Positions 1 through 11,430 of a stretch of DNA of 64,000 nucleotides are shown here, one piece after another. Source of the stretch: Calliphora vicina (taxonomy: Eukaryota; Arthropoda; Insecta; Diptera; Calliphoridae); assembly GCF_958450345.1 (NCBI RefSeq), contig NC_088780.1:159322726-159386725 (forward strand). Reading direction: 5' to 3'. The notes beneath the pieces were generated by a model, which worked only from the letters and a program-made list of their open reading frames with translations, was not told the origin of the DNA and made no database searches. The position numbers were made by a program, and so were the translations under genes. Numbering within the stretch: position 1 is the first letter of the stretch; each line of letters opens with the position of its first letter.

Positions 1-280
1 ACCATAATTTTTGGTGAGCAATTGGTGTAATTCAGCGGCAATTTGTTTTTCAAATGAAAGAAGTAAAGCAAAACCTCCCAAAATGACGCTTTGTTGGTAC
101 AAAATTCGAAATTTTCGACATTTGTTGTTTACACTATAATGTTCCGTAACTAAGTGAAGATTAACGACAGATATGTAGCCTTCAAAATGACATATTCATT
201 AATAAAGAGAAAAATCGCATTTTAGCGATACGCCATCTAATGCAAATCCCGCAATTTTAAGTTATACACCCAATAGTATC
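1..280 (-). mobile_element. mariner element, 5' end and transposase N-terminus (cut by window edge)
   Basis: Read on the minus strand, bases ~125-1 give a mariner-type helix-turn-helix start: a FALLLSFEKQIAAELHQLL stretch followed by TKNYG, matching the family pattern of a hydrophobic helix, then AAE-x-LL and AYG. The element's 5' terminus lies at ~243-280, where the plus strand reads CCCGCAATTTTAAGTTATAC; the same terminal sequence (GGGTATATAACTTAAAAAT type) recurs at the mariner copies near 22.25 and 46.2 kb. The rest of the transposase is beyond the window. No ATG or long frame survives, so this is a decayed copy. Mariner identity is fairly sure; the boundary is approximate. Confidence 0.6.
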
Positions 281-479
281 CGAATAACAGGTGGCACTTT
301 CACTGGTTATCCGTGAATCACCAGGTCAAACAGCTGGCACTGAAAATATCGATTCGTCTGAATATAACAATAGATAATCTATAAAGTTTCATAGACTACT
401 GCAAAACCCTACTTCTCGATGAATTTTTTATTCTCAATCTCGGATAATACTTGTTCGGAAACTCAACTCGTCAACGCAC

Positions 480-855
480 AGTGTGGTCAAATGCCCCTTT
501 TATATGGATTTAATAATATCTCAACAACAATAATAGCGACGCTCGCAAAATTTTACGTGGGTAGCCCTTAGACCAATCCGCATATTGTAACAAAATTTTA
601 GGGATATAGGAGGGGGAAGTCATTTACCCACCATATAAAATAATTATTAACTGTGCTATATCCATAGTACTACAATAGTTATGCACACTAAATTTGCTGC
701 GGGTAACTCTAAAAACAAACTACACGTTCCGCCAAAATCGGAAGGGTATACGAGGGTGGAATCGGGTTGCCCCCATACAAATGAATTATTAATTCTCCTA
801 TATCTATAGAACTACATCAGTGAGACACACTAAATTTATGCATGTTATTGATAAA
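480..855. repeat. diverged ~140-bp tandem repeat, 2-3 units
   Basis: Two units starting near 601 and 742 share in order a GGGATATAGGAGGG-like start, a CCCACCATA or CCCCCATACAAA step, AATTATTAA, CTATATC-ATAG-ACTACA, and the end CACACTAAATTT. A weaker third unit may start near 485. I see no coding content. The function is unknown; it resembles the internal arrays of fly non-autonomous elements. Confidence 0.45.
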
Positions 856-1846
856 AAAACTACCATATTGTTTTAAGATGATATCATTATATTAACTAGT
901 AATGGGAGTTTGAATAATAGAGATCTTTCCCAACTCCTGCCACTAAAAGACTTGCAAAGTTTAAATGCACTGCTTTGAAATTTATACAACACAATATTTG
1001 ATATGAGACAATATAAAAACTACAGATCTGAACGTGAGTGATAACTGGCTCCCGATATAAAACTTTAGAATTCTCGCGATCGCGCTCACTAACATGATTT
1101 TTCTATTAAGCTAAATTGCCCGCTATCGGATGACTTCGTATTAACCACAAGAAAAAACTTCGACAAGAGTGAGTGCATGAGAGTTAAATTGTTAAAATTC
1201 CGCGTGCTATTCATTCACGATTAGAAAATCAATGGATGGAAAACTAAACTGAAATAAAGAAAGGTAATTGGTAAAAGTTTATTATTGTTTATCTCATTAT
1301 AATACAGGCCTGACTCACACGTGACACTCGTATTATTAATCACAACACTTGCACATCTCTTATAAAACAAAAAAAAAAAACAATGACAGTAACAACAACA
1401 ATGACAGCAATAAAACGTTTATCAGAATCGCAAAGTGCCTTTTGATGGTAGACTTAAAGGGTGAAGTTTTTACTAATTTACATATAACTTATGAGGCGCA
1501 GCGATGCGCAACCTAATGTTTTCTGAAACAACGTCTAACTGTCCAGGCTTTTAAATTATATTAAATTCTCTGCCCAGCTGAGCCCAACTAATAACTTTAT
1601 GTCCATTTGAACTGACAAAATCCATTTTTTTTTGCACTTCCAATCAGCGTTGCCACTCATAAAATATTTTTCCTACCAAATTTCTAATTAAAAACTACCA
1701 AAACCTACCAAATTTAAAATATTTGAGAAATGCTATATGGATTCGTTTCAAAATAAATAGTTAACTTAAAATTATATTATTGCTGCTATAAAATTACCAC
1801 TACAATCATAAATATGTTAAAATCGTTCAGTTTTCGAGATTTTATT

Positions 1847-2145
1847 TTTGAGTCGATTTAACGATGTCCTTCCGTACGTCTGTCTGGCTGGTCGTCCATG
1901 TATTTCACATAGCCCCCATATAAATGTCTTCCAGAAATAAGACATGATTTATATAGATATTAAATAACATTTTTACAAATAAATTACACCTAAAAATTCA
2001 ATTCATAATTGACCATAGCTCCCATATAAGGCTATGGTCAATTATGAATTGAGCATAAAACACCTAAAAGTGTTGGTATCCCGAAAAAATTCAACACAAA
2101 TAAGTTTCATATAGAAAAAAAAGTACGCGTCCTAATTTCCATATT
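1847..2145 (+). mobile_element. decayed DINE-1/mini-me-like element
   Basis: The core GAGTCGATTTAACGATGTCC with an adjacent GTCY-type run (CGTACGTCTGTCTGGCTGG) is followed by the interior words of the family seen intact at 8.49-9.24 kb: CACATAGCCCCCATATAAAT, GACCATAGCTCCCATATAAG and AATTCAACACAAATAAGTTT. Large internal deletions shorten it and both termini are missing. A perfect 22-bp hairpin has formed inside it at 1998-2052. Confidence 0.6.
1998..2052. repeat. perfect 22-bp inverted repeat (hairpin)
   Basis: Arms 1998-2019 and 2031-2052 are exact reverse complements (the left arm starts TCAATTCATAATTGACC) around an 11-base loop, TCCCATATAAG. The left arm and loop match the interior of the DINE-like family. 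The right arm is a copy inverted onto it, so it looks like a local templated inversion, not a functional RNA. Confidence 0.8.
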
Positions 2146-2870
2146 TGGATATTTAAAGTGTCAGATGAAACTGAAATATTGAAGCAGAGTTTAACACATA
2201 TTATTAGAAAATAAAAGTTTTGAGAGCCCTTTGGCATTTTTTGAACTCAACATTACTAAATAAATACACATTTACCTGACTTAACTAAATATTTAAGAAA
2301 AAGCTATCTTCATATTTTGCAAATATGTAGTTTTATTATTTTGGCATAACATAAGTAGGTTTTTCGTTATTATTTTAATTATTTTGTTCTTAAAAATACT
2401 TATGTATTCAGCAATATCGTAGCCTACCAAAATACGACAAATATCGGAACAAACCAACCAAACTACCAAAAATCAATTTGTTAACTTGAAACTACCAATT
2501 TTGGTCCAATTGGACCAAAGCGGCAACGCTGCTTCCAATATAAAAACTAATATCAAAGCCACTTCCACAAATAATTCAAATTTAAATTTAACCAAAACAT
2601 ATCAATAAATACCTGAACTTGATGGTTGCATAATTAGATTTGTTAATTTTTTTAAATTACCTATCACAAATAGTATTTATTTGCGCTATTTTTTATTTTT
2701 TTTATCAATTTTTTAGGTTTTTTTCTCACAATATGTAATTTCAACACGTGACTATTAAAATACCTTTTAATATTTCACATTGCCTGCTGATGTAGAATTT
2801 TGTGCTCTTTATGCTGGCACTTTCAGTTTTTACGATACTTGAAATTTGTTTTTTCAATTAATCCGCAAAA

Positions 2871-3235
2871 TTAGTATGCTTGGCCCCTCTGTGCAACGTG
2901 GAAAAACGGTGTCGGTTGAGGAATTCGGGATCAGATTTTCATTCAAGCTCTCGAATGATTGTAGTGTATTTCAAGCCCAACTGTTGGCTATTAAAAAGGC
3001 AGCAAATTCGAAGTGGTATTATAAGTATGATATCGAATCGACATATCAGCATTTTATCGATTGTCGTGCTGTATTAAGGTTCCTGTCTAGTGTTTACACA
3101 AACTGGATGGCAAGACTTTCAAAAGACGCACTCATTTGGTTGGACATGGGACCGTCACTGCCCATTGTATTGCTGATCTAGCGAAGAGAGTGTCAAGGAT
3201 TCTAGATGGAGACATGTAATCAGTGCGTCATTGCA
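2871..3235 (+). pseudogene. LINE RNase H domain remnant
   Basis: A frame from 2846 to 3181 reads EEFGIRFSFKLSNDCSVFQA then QLLAIKKA, the strand-helix segment of RNase H domains from I-like LINEs (family pattern SVFQAEL-AI--A). It goes on through FIDCRAVLRFLSSV, which corresponds to the D-S-(Q/R)A-A-x-x-L region with the usual serine replaced by cysteine. After 3130 the reading continues only by shifting frame (VGHGTVTAHCIADLAKRVSR), the place of the GH--I-GN--AD-LA motif. This is the 3' part of a dead non-LTR retrotransposon; its reverse transcriptase is not next to it. Confidence 0.7.
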
Positions 3236-3239
3236 CTGA

Positions 3240-4600
3240 CAGCTTGCAAACTTCGTATAGATATTGACTTGTCGTGACGAGGAAGAAAGTTACATGAAGG
3301 AATCAGTTAATGAACTCATGTGAGCTGTACAAAATACTTGTGCCTCACTTATTTTTATTTGCCACCAGAATTTTCTTTTTGTGTAAGAATGTATGCTGAC
3401 ATTTCTATGGATTTAGTATTCTTTGTGCATATATTGATATTTGACTATTTAGAAGCAGTTAACAGTTGACAAGTACTTAGTACGTATAGTAACGCATTGT
3501 ATCGTATATGGAAATTTCCATAAACTTGATAACTATGCTGACCATGATGATGACATTTGGTACAGCTGTTTTCCTATTTGTATACAATGGTCAACCCCAC
3601 AAAGTAATGCCATAATGTTAGGCGAAGTATTGCGAGAAATGTAACCATTTTCGAAATTTGAACAACAAGCCTGCAAACACTCGTAAATAGAATATGAGTT
3701 TATGATGACAGTAATCCTATCTTGAGAGTTCAAAGTTTTTTAGAGTTTTGTTAAATATTTAAGCCTTAAAAGCATGAGTGTGTAAACAGCTATTTGAGTA
3801 TTTAATTTATATTATATTTTACAACTGGGAATATTAGAATGCTTGTGCTGTTTTCAGTAACTGTTTGACTTTTAGTAATTTGATTGCAAAAAATTAAATA
3901 ACTTCTAATCAAATATTCTCACAAAATTTAGCACTTGTTTATGTATTTTATCATTAAAAAAAGGCTACAAGTATTTAGCTACAATTACACAAGTAAACAC
4001 TTGCACACAGATACTCTATGACGAGAGTGTGTACTTGAGTCTTAGTAAGATTGTGCCTGTTCCTGTGTCTGCCTAGTAGCGTTAAGTAAGTAGTAGTTAT
4101 AGCTTTAGTTTAGTTGTAAGCTGATAGATAACTTATTTATAAAAATTTAAACAAATACACTACTACAAAGCATACAGTTGAGAACATGTTTACAATATTT
4201 CACTTATATTTATTTATATGAATACTATTAGTAAGTAAAAAACGAGGATGATTTGATAAATGTACAGATTTTGTTTTAGTAAACATTTATTCAACTTTTG
4301 TTAAGCAGAATCAAAATATTTTGGAGATAAATGTGGCACTTCTAACTGGCATATCCGATTGACCAGCGCTCTGGTACAGACCCTACAATCAACATGAGTG
4401 GCCTTATATAGCCTTATAGTATGGCATCTCAGAAATGCAACATTTTTAAGATTTTAACGTATGTATTCTTAAAGACCTCGATTAGTCTAATAAAAGACAT
4501 CTTATACAATAGTTTACGAGTTATACTTTCGTACAGTTTTTCGCAATATCGCACACAATTTATAACTGATTTCATTAAAAATGTTCCTGTTAGTTAAAGA
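3240..4600. other. no recognised gene
   Basis: AT-rich sequence without a coding frame I can support and without any of the repeat families found elsewhere in the window. A short minus-strand open frame at 3533-3733 has no recognisable motif. Confidence 0.5.
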
Positions 4601-4619
4601 ATAAATATAAAATTATATG

Positions 4620-6130
4620 AAACAAGTTTGAAAGCAGTATCTTTGACGGGTTCGAAAAGTACCACTACTCGAAATCTAAAAAGTGCTTCTCGTGCAAAAC
4701 ATCTTTTTTGTACAATTTTAGCACGCGGTACATAAATATGGCAAAATCATTTAAACAAATTAAATTAATAAATAAAGGGTCTTCCAATAGGTACTTCCGA
4801 ACATTGAAGGTTGATAACTGCCGTATTGTTGAAGCTACATATCGAGGGCATATATTTAAAACCCTCTATTTTAAAAAATACAACTTTCCAAAAACTGTTT
4901 TTTTCGCGTATTAATTGAGTTATTAAAATTCAGTATTCTAGTGTATTTTTTAAAGCAACTAATGAATCTCACATACATATCATTGATTCTTAAAATTATT
5001 GGAGACTTTATAATAGATAGAGGTTTTAGCTTCTCAAAAATATTCAATGTGTATTTATGAAAATAAGGGTTTTGCATTTTAATTTGCATTTTTTTAAGTT
5101 TTTTTTGGAGTTTGATTGTTGTAAATTATCGTAAAAATAATTTTATTACACTCTTCAAATCTCACAAATTCTTCCGCTTATTAGGCTAAATTAATAGTGT
5201 ACCAGAATATAGAGGTTTTTGTTCAATATGTCCTGTATAAGGTTGAATACGAACAGACAGATCAATGTGATCTATATCAAAATTTAATTTATATTTTATG
5301 CTACCATCTGGAAGATGTAAAAGAGATCATAAATTAGTAGGATCATTCTTTAAACGTCCTGGTAAAATGTATGAAAAAAACATAAGTTTGTCATCATTGA
5401 AATTATTAAAGACATCATAATTTAAATATTCTGCATTAAACGCCTTTTTTACGATATCAGTGTGAATTTTAACAGTATTTCTGTCTTCTCTAGTAATTCT
5501 ATCGTAATCGATTGGTAAGTGTATAGATTGATTTTTTTTTTGAGGATCCACTGGTTTTCAGAAACTTAGGGGGCCCTTAAAAAAATTTTTCACCAAAATG
5601 AAGTAGTAGAATCAAACCTATACTGTCATGATCGTGTGTTTTTTACACTGTTACACTGTGTAATTAATAAAAAAAAATATGTTTGTTATGAAATCCACAC
5701 CATAGATGACGGCTGTTTTACTGAACATTTTACCATCAAAAAGTAATTTTCGTGAGAGAGTGAAGTTGGCCAGGCCATCACTGTAAAGGTTTGTCTTTGA
5801 CAAACGTTTTTTCAAAGCGTTTAAAAATATTGCATATCTTAGGTGACCTACTTTGAGACACACAGAGGGCTTTTTAAACTCAACTACTCCTCTAATGTGC
5901 CTACGTAAATATGTGTTATGAATTATCGGAGTTTAGAATCGTATGTACTGAGTCATATGTCCATCCCAGGTTTATGCTGAAAAGGTGTATCTATCTATTT
6001 AAACAAAATGCAATTTCATTTGCTGTTAATACGTCTAATTGATCAATGTTTCTTCTAATTTAAAACCTTCTCATACTATCCTCGTTTATACAATTACTAT
6101 GTTCTACTTCTGTATGTTGTGTTTTTTAAG
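4620..6130 (-). pseudogene. unrecognised decayed protein-coding sequence
   Basis: Several adjacent minus-strand frames look protein-like but belong to no family I recognise. 5863-5651 reads CLKVGHLRYAIFLNALKK and continues to a stretch ending KTAVIYGVDFITN. Upstream of it another frame gives LINQLDVLTANEIAFCLN. 5551-5327 reads ITREDRNTVKIHTDIVKKAF, then NNFNDDKLMFFSYILPGRL, hits a TGA at about 5327, and carries on in frame with LLHLPDGSIKYKLNFDIDH to ~5190. The balanced composition, acidic runs and in-frame continuation past one stop argue that this was once a real protein of several hundred residues, now broken by frameshifts and stops. It could be an endogenous viral gene, a large-transposon gene or a host pseudogene; the sequence alone does not decide. 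Confidence 0.4.
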
Positions 6131-6599
6131 TTTTATATGGATGTATTTTCAATACATAAGCTACACATAATGACGCTTATGGTACTTAATCTATTTTCTA
6201 ATCTCTCTTGTGTATTACAAAGTCATTTAAAATTTTGAATAGATTTAATCTTATTATAAGTAACAATACAAATGAAAACTTGTAGGATAAAGATATATAA
6301 GTGAACTAAGTTTGCCTCCAATTATAAATTTAAAGAAATTAAACAGTTCTTTTTATAAAGACTGATGGAAAATTGTTTGCGGCTTATGAATTAATTCATA
6401 GGCTTAATTCTCGATAAAAGTCGAAAAAGATAAATTTTTTATTTTTCTATTTATGACCAATGTATTTTTAATTTAAAAAACTGCATTGTCATATTAGGCT
6501 GCACCGAATCTTGAATACCCAACATAACAACAATAAATTACATAACGACATTAATATATGACAGTTATGACAATTATGAATGTTCAAGTCAATTTCTGA

Positions 6600-8240
6600 T
6601 GGGGTCTAGGGATAAACGTTGCCGGATTTTTGTCATATTTTACGGTATATTTTTTTACTCAGGAGATGACCCATACTTATGCAATGCATTGTTTTGGAAC
6701 TAGGAAAATAGGTTATGGGAGGGAGGATAGAGGGAGTAGTATTTGTGGACATTTGATTTGAATTTTCTTATATTGTAAGTGACAGGAAGCTTATTTCATA
6801 TATGGACTGTACGGCTAAAGAACGAATTTTCCTTGCAATGTGTTGTGCGATCCACTGTCCAACCGACCACGAATTGATGAGCCCTAGACGAAAAACGTGT
6901 ATTGTGTAAAATACTATGGGTTTCGGGAACAAGATCCCTAATTTCAGTGACGATGTTCCAGTTAGTCAGTAAAGCTGGATACCCTACTGGCACCGATAAG
7001 CACCTTCGCCCTCTCCTGTACGCGGTCTAATAACTCCCGTCACATACATGGGAGTTGTATTTCATTTCAGGTCGGATATTTGTGGTGTAAATAGTAAGGA
7101 GATCTGATGGAGTGAAGTAGTAAAAATGTGTTTTGTCCATAAGACATCGCACTGAATAATCATGCCTAGAACATCAAGAGCTTCTGATTCTTTAATGATT
7201 AGAAAACATAAAAACAGATGAAGAAAGACAACCTGCCGTTTGCTTGTGCATTAAAGTCGACTCTAATCAAACAACCCTATTCAGATATTATCACAAAATC
7301 TTGGTTAAGAGTAACATTCATGTCTTGCCTCATTGCCCCAATCTCCGATAGATCTATAATTGAATTAATATGAATGGAAAATGTTAATGTCATCTGCAAA
7401 AGAATAGATATTGTTGGAAGTTTGACGTAGAAGGTCGTTTAGAATGATGAGAAATAGAGCAAGATAGATGACGGTATCACTGAATTGATCTTGAACTCGT
7501 TTCGCCAAAACGGAACGTGTCGTTTTTTTGTTTGCATTTTTCCAAAAGCAAGGCTAGCAAGTCTCCCTTAAGCGACATCTACGAAAGCCGTACTACAAGT
7601 CGCTGAGTAGATTGTTGGACTCTAAATATTTCCATAACTTTGGAAAGTGCAGTACAAATTGCTATTGAGTGATAATTTTTCAAGGTTAGGTAATGGAAGA
7701 GCTGACGTCGAAGAAGATTGATTCAAGGCCATTAGGTCCAGGAGACTTGTTTATGTTGAGATCCGCTAAAAAAAGTTTAACTGCACTATCGCGAAAGGTT
7801 ATATTCGACATAGTAACTGATAGTTTTTCTAGCTTGTGTAGTTGATGATTGCTTTCCGGTAAGTTCGAATTATTTGCAAATAAACTGGTCAGTGAATGAT
7901 TGCATATCCCTTAAGCGAGTAGGATTTGGAGAATGATCAAAAGCCGCAAGCTTTCGCACTTTGGCACATGAAGAACTCGACCTTAAGCGCAACGAATCAG
8001 TTTTGGCTTTTTGTTATAAAAAAAAGTAATTGTTTACTCTCTGGGTCTGATTGCAATTTTGCCCTTCCGATTAAGCCATGATTTATCCATGGTTTTAATC
8101 GAAATTTTCTTTTTTGGAATGATGATTTTCATCTCTATCATAATTATGTTTTCAATTATTTCCAATACCAACCAAACCTTGTCAACAGAGAGTATTTGAG
8201 AAAAATTTCCGCCAGATAACTCTTTTCGTTGGGGCACTAT
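6600..8240 (-). pseudogene. LINE (Jockey/I-like) reverse transcriptase remnant
   Basis: Read from 8240 downwards, the minus strand gives in order: DKSWLNRK, the K-P-W-x-N linker after the endonuclease; LADLNINKSPGPNGLE, the conserved RT entry motif (K-S-P-G-P-D-G); LKNYHSIAICTALSKVMEI, the N-Y-R-P-I-S motif followed by S-K-V-x-E; and, near the 3' end, IRPEMKYNSHV and EIRDLVPETHSILHNTRFSS, the C-terminal block of these elements. The catalytic FADD box is not readable, and stops and frameshifts occur throughout. The longest surviving frame is 6993-6796. The element ends somewhere in 6600-6730. RT identity is secure; the clade is tentative. Confidence 0.8.
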
Positions 8241-8249
8241 CGTGTTTTC

Positions 8250-8490
8250 AAAGGACAGACAGACGGACGGACATAGCTATACTATCTTTGAATCTTATAA
8301 TTACTTGAATATATACTTGTGATGAATATTTCGATGTGTTTCAAACGGAATTGCAATATACTCTCCATTTTTTTTTTATGGTTGGTATAACAAAATTGAA
8401 TGTTCGAAAAGTCGAATATTTAAAAATCTAAAAATGTCGAAATTTTTTTCATTATAGAACTCTAGTACTTTAGTAAAACTCTCTGATTTT
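8250..8490. other. short GTCY-like scrap, otherwise unassigned
   Basis: GACAGACAGACGGACGGAC at about 8258-8276 is the reverse complement of the GTCY microsatellite of DINE-like elements and probably marks an old truncated copy. The rest is AT-rich with no recognised content. Confidence 0.35.
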
Positions 8491-9236
8491 TATACCCTAC
8501 ACCACCATAGTTGGGAGGGTATAATGCGTTTGTGCAGATGTTTTTAACGCCCAAAAATATTAGTCTAACACCCACCTTAAAGTATACCGATCGACTTAGA
8601 ATCACTTTCTGAGTCGATTAAACGATGTCCTTCCGTCCGTCCGTCTGGTCGGCTGGCTGGCTGTCCATGTAAACCTTGTGCGCAGAGTACAGGTCGCAAT
8701 TTTGAAGATATTTCGATCAAATTTGGTACATATTATTTTTTCGGTCCATAGTCTATTGAAACTGGATGAAATCGGTCCATTATTTCACCTAGCCCCCATA
8801 CAAATGTCCTCCCGAAATTGGACTTTATCGGTCATAAATGTTTAATTTATAAATGTATCTCCACAAATTCCGCTCCAAATAAGTTTTATATACACAAAAT
8901 TCATGTCACCAAATTTTGTTACGATCGGTCCATAATTAGTCATAGCTCCCATATAGACCCGCTTCCGAAAATCACTTTAACGTACATAAATCGCTTAAAA
9001 ATGTTGGGAAACACACAAAATTCAACATAGTTAACTTTAATATAGACAGAAATCACACGACCTAATTTCATGGTGATCGGTTCATAATTGGTCATAGCCC
9101 CCATATAACCCCACTTCCGAAAATCACTCAAAAATATAAATTATTGAAATTTTAAAAGAAAAATTGTTTTTTCTCTTTTACTTAGTGTAGGGTATTATAT
9201 GGTCGGGCTTGACCGACCATACTTTCTTACTTGTTT
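8489..9236 (+). mobile_element. DINE-1/mini-me-like (Helentron-related) element, full length
   Basis: This is the reference full copy in the window. It starts TATACCCTACACCACCATAG, then has the GTCY microsatellite after GAGTCGATTAAACGATGTCC (8613 onward). It ends with the subterminal mirror GTGTAGGGTATTATA, a hairpin (GGTCGG-GCTTGA-CCGACC) and CTTTCTTACTTGTT. A 5' ATACCCTACAC mirrored by 3' GTGTAGGGTAT, a hairpin just before the 3' end, and insertion between T residues match what is known of DINE/HINE elements, the non-autonomous relatives of Helentrons. There are no coding genes; open frames inside it are fortuitous. Confidence 0.8.
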
Positions 9237-10555
9237 TTTTTTATATTTTTTTATGATATTCTTAAATCAATAATTTGTGAGTTATGAGCAATTTACCTTA
9301 GTGTGTAGAGATAATATTATCTATTTATCACTTTTTCTTTGTAAAAAATTCCTATTGGGTCTCTTCTATTCCCAAACATAAAACCTAGGACGCAATAATA
9401 TACTTTCTACTAGAAGGAAATAATAAATGCAATTTGTTTTTAATAAAATCCTTGAATATGCTCATTTCCTATTTAAACAATTTAAATGTGTTTATAATTC
9501 ACAAATTAAATTCAAATTTTGTTTTTCCAAAAAATACAGAAGTACAGTATTTTTATAAGAAATTAACAACTCATTTTACAATTTCCCTTAGGAATTAAAC
9601 CAAAAAAAAAATAAAAAATCTCAGTAAAATTTGTCTTAAGCTATAGAAAAAGAATGTATACACATGTAATTGAAAATGGTTTTAAGTGGAAACAATTTGT
9701 GGAAATTTTCAGCTGAAAAATATATTTGTTTAAAAGTTTGCAAGTCATTTTAAAAGCGTTTGTTTGTTTAAAGCTGTTGGAAATACATATAAACAATTAC
9801 TTAGAATTGAATTAAACATGTTGTTTAATGAATTTGTATTTCCTTTTTTAATGTAATTCAATTACATACCTTATTTTAATGTGAGTTTTTTTTGGCGTTG
9901 TACTAATGCTTGCAATTTGTAATTAACTTAATTACAACACGATTTTTTCATTCTCTTTAATTCTTCTTTTCACAAGTTACTAAAAAACGTTTAGATTTTA
10001 TTTGAAGTTACATATATCACCACAAGTGGTTTAGAGTTTTGTGTTGCGTATTAAAACGGAAAGCAGTTGTATGCAGAATTTTTATAATTTTTTTTATTTA
10101 ACGAATGGTCACAAAACATTAACTGCTGAATGACTAATTATGGCATAATGTATAATTTAAATATATTTCCAGAATAAAGACTTTTATGAAATAAGAATTT
10201 TAAGACTTTATTTTAAAGAGATACAAATAATAATCTTTTTGAATTGCAGTCAGTAGCCGCTGTTACTATTTTCAAACAAGCACTTGTGGCAAAAAAATGT
10301 TATCACAAGGCAAACATTAAGAAGTTTTTATTTTCGTGGAATAGACATCTCATTTCTGTTGCTCAATGTTGGTTAGCATCATGTTGCAAGTTACATATAT
10401 TCGTCCAACAAAAAATTATGAAATTCATTACATCTATGTATGTGTTGCACATATGCAGTGTAACAATTAATATGTACCACAAAGTTTCAAAAATTCAGGA
10501 GCGGCGCATAGTGGCTGAGGGATAAACAAAAATTAAAAAAAATTTAATTTATTAA
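9237..10555. other. no recognised gene
   Basis: AT-rich non-coding sequence. A 93-codon open frame at 10244-10525 follows a TTTGAATTGCAG that could pass for a splice acceptor, but its translation shows no domain, and its Ile/His/Lys-rich composition fits random AT-rich DNA. Confidence 0.45.
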
Positions 10556-11430
10556 ACCGTTTTTTTTGGTGAAACAAAATTCGGCCTAAAACATATTTTT
10601 CCCGAGTTTTACCCATTGTATATCCGACTTACTTTGGTCTCATATAAGCCGTTGCAAAGGCCTTTGAAATATCTATTGTTGGATATCCATATTGTCTATA
10701 TTGTTACGTTTTAACCTTTTCAAAACGTTGGTTCATTTCCTTTAAATAAACCGGATACTTTTGATTGCAAATAAAAGCCGTCTAGTTGTTTAAAAATTGT
10801 AACAACTCCTTATTTATTTAAAAATGTACAACAACAGAATTAAATAGTCACTCAATTTTTTTTTTATACACGTTTATAAATTACCAGAAATACAGACACT
10901 TTATAATGTACACGAATTCACTTGAAAAATACAGCACACTTTAAGGCACTCAGTTGATGTTTATTCGAATAGCGTCTCTGATAAACTGACTAACGATTTC
11001 AACCTCTGCCACTATTTATAACACTGTCATCTGCACTCTAGATTGCTCTTTAACTGTCAAAGTTCGAATATTCTAGATCTTACTAATACATACGCCATCT
11101 GTGGTGTACTTTCTACAATGTTCTTTAACTGAATATTCGAATTCGAATATACGGTAGCAGCAAACAGCAATTTCGTAATAATGTTAATGACTTAGTAAAA
11201 ATCGAGACTGTCCTGGTTTTTTCCTTATATCCCAGACATTTGTTGCCCGATTGTCTCGATTTTAAATAGCAACCGAGATGGAAGAATTATCGATATATAG
11301 ATGTATGAATCATGTATTTGGGGCTAGAGAAAGTTGATTTCAAAATATCGACTTCGCTATCTATAATGATCGTAAATGAAAAATGCAGAAATTTCAAACG
11401 GAATGACAAGCTTATCGAGGTTGCCCTGTT
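10556..11430 (-). mobile_element. second Helentron-like repeat family (B), interrupted by a solo LTR
   Basis: The two halves (10556-10701 and 11181-11430) match in order the uninterrupted copy at 32840-33335: CCGAGTTTTACCCATTGTA, GGATATCCATATTGTC, TTAATGACTTAGTAA, GAATCATGTATTT, GAAAGTTGATTTCAA, ATCGACTTCGCTATCTAT and CAAACGGAATGACAA. On the minus strand this is a dipteran repeat with the sequence TTGTCATTCCGTTTG after its 5' end. A DINE-like copy of the first family abuts its other end at 11431. Confidence 0.65.
10702..11180 (-). mobile_element. solo LTR (retrotransposon), 479 bp, with 4-bp target duplication
   Basis: The element starts TGTTACG and ends CGTAATA on the plus strand, i.e. imperfect TG...CA termini. 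It is flanked by ATAT (10698-10701) and ATGT (11181-11184), a 4-bp duplication with one change. Removing the LTR and one duplication restores the uninterrupted arrangement of the paralogous repeat at about 32963-32980. In the minus direction it holds TATAAATAGTGGCAGAGGTT, a plausible TATA box, and later AATAAATAAGGAG as a poly(A) signal. A second copy lies at ~28974-29403 in the opposite orientation. A 4-bp duplication fits Gypsy or Bel/Pao elements. No internal region remains beside it. Confidence 0.8.

Noticed and set aside
10244..10525. 93-codon frame after a TTTGAATTGCAG acceptor-like site
   Set aside because: No homology I can name and no matching donor or neighbouring exon. Acceptor-like words are common in AT-rich sequence.
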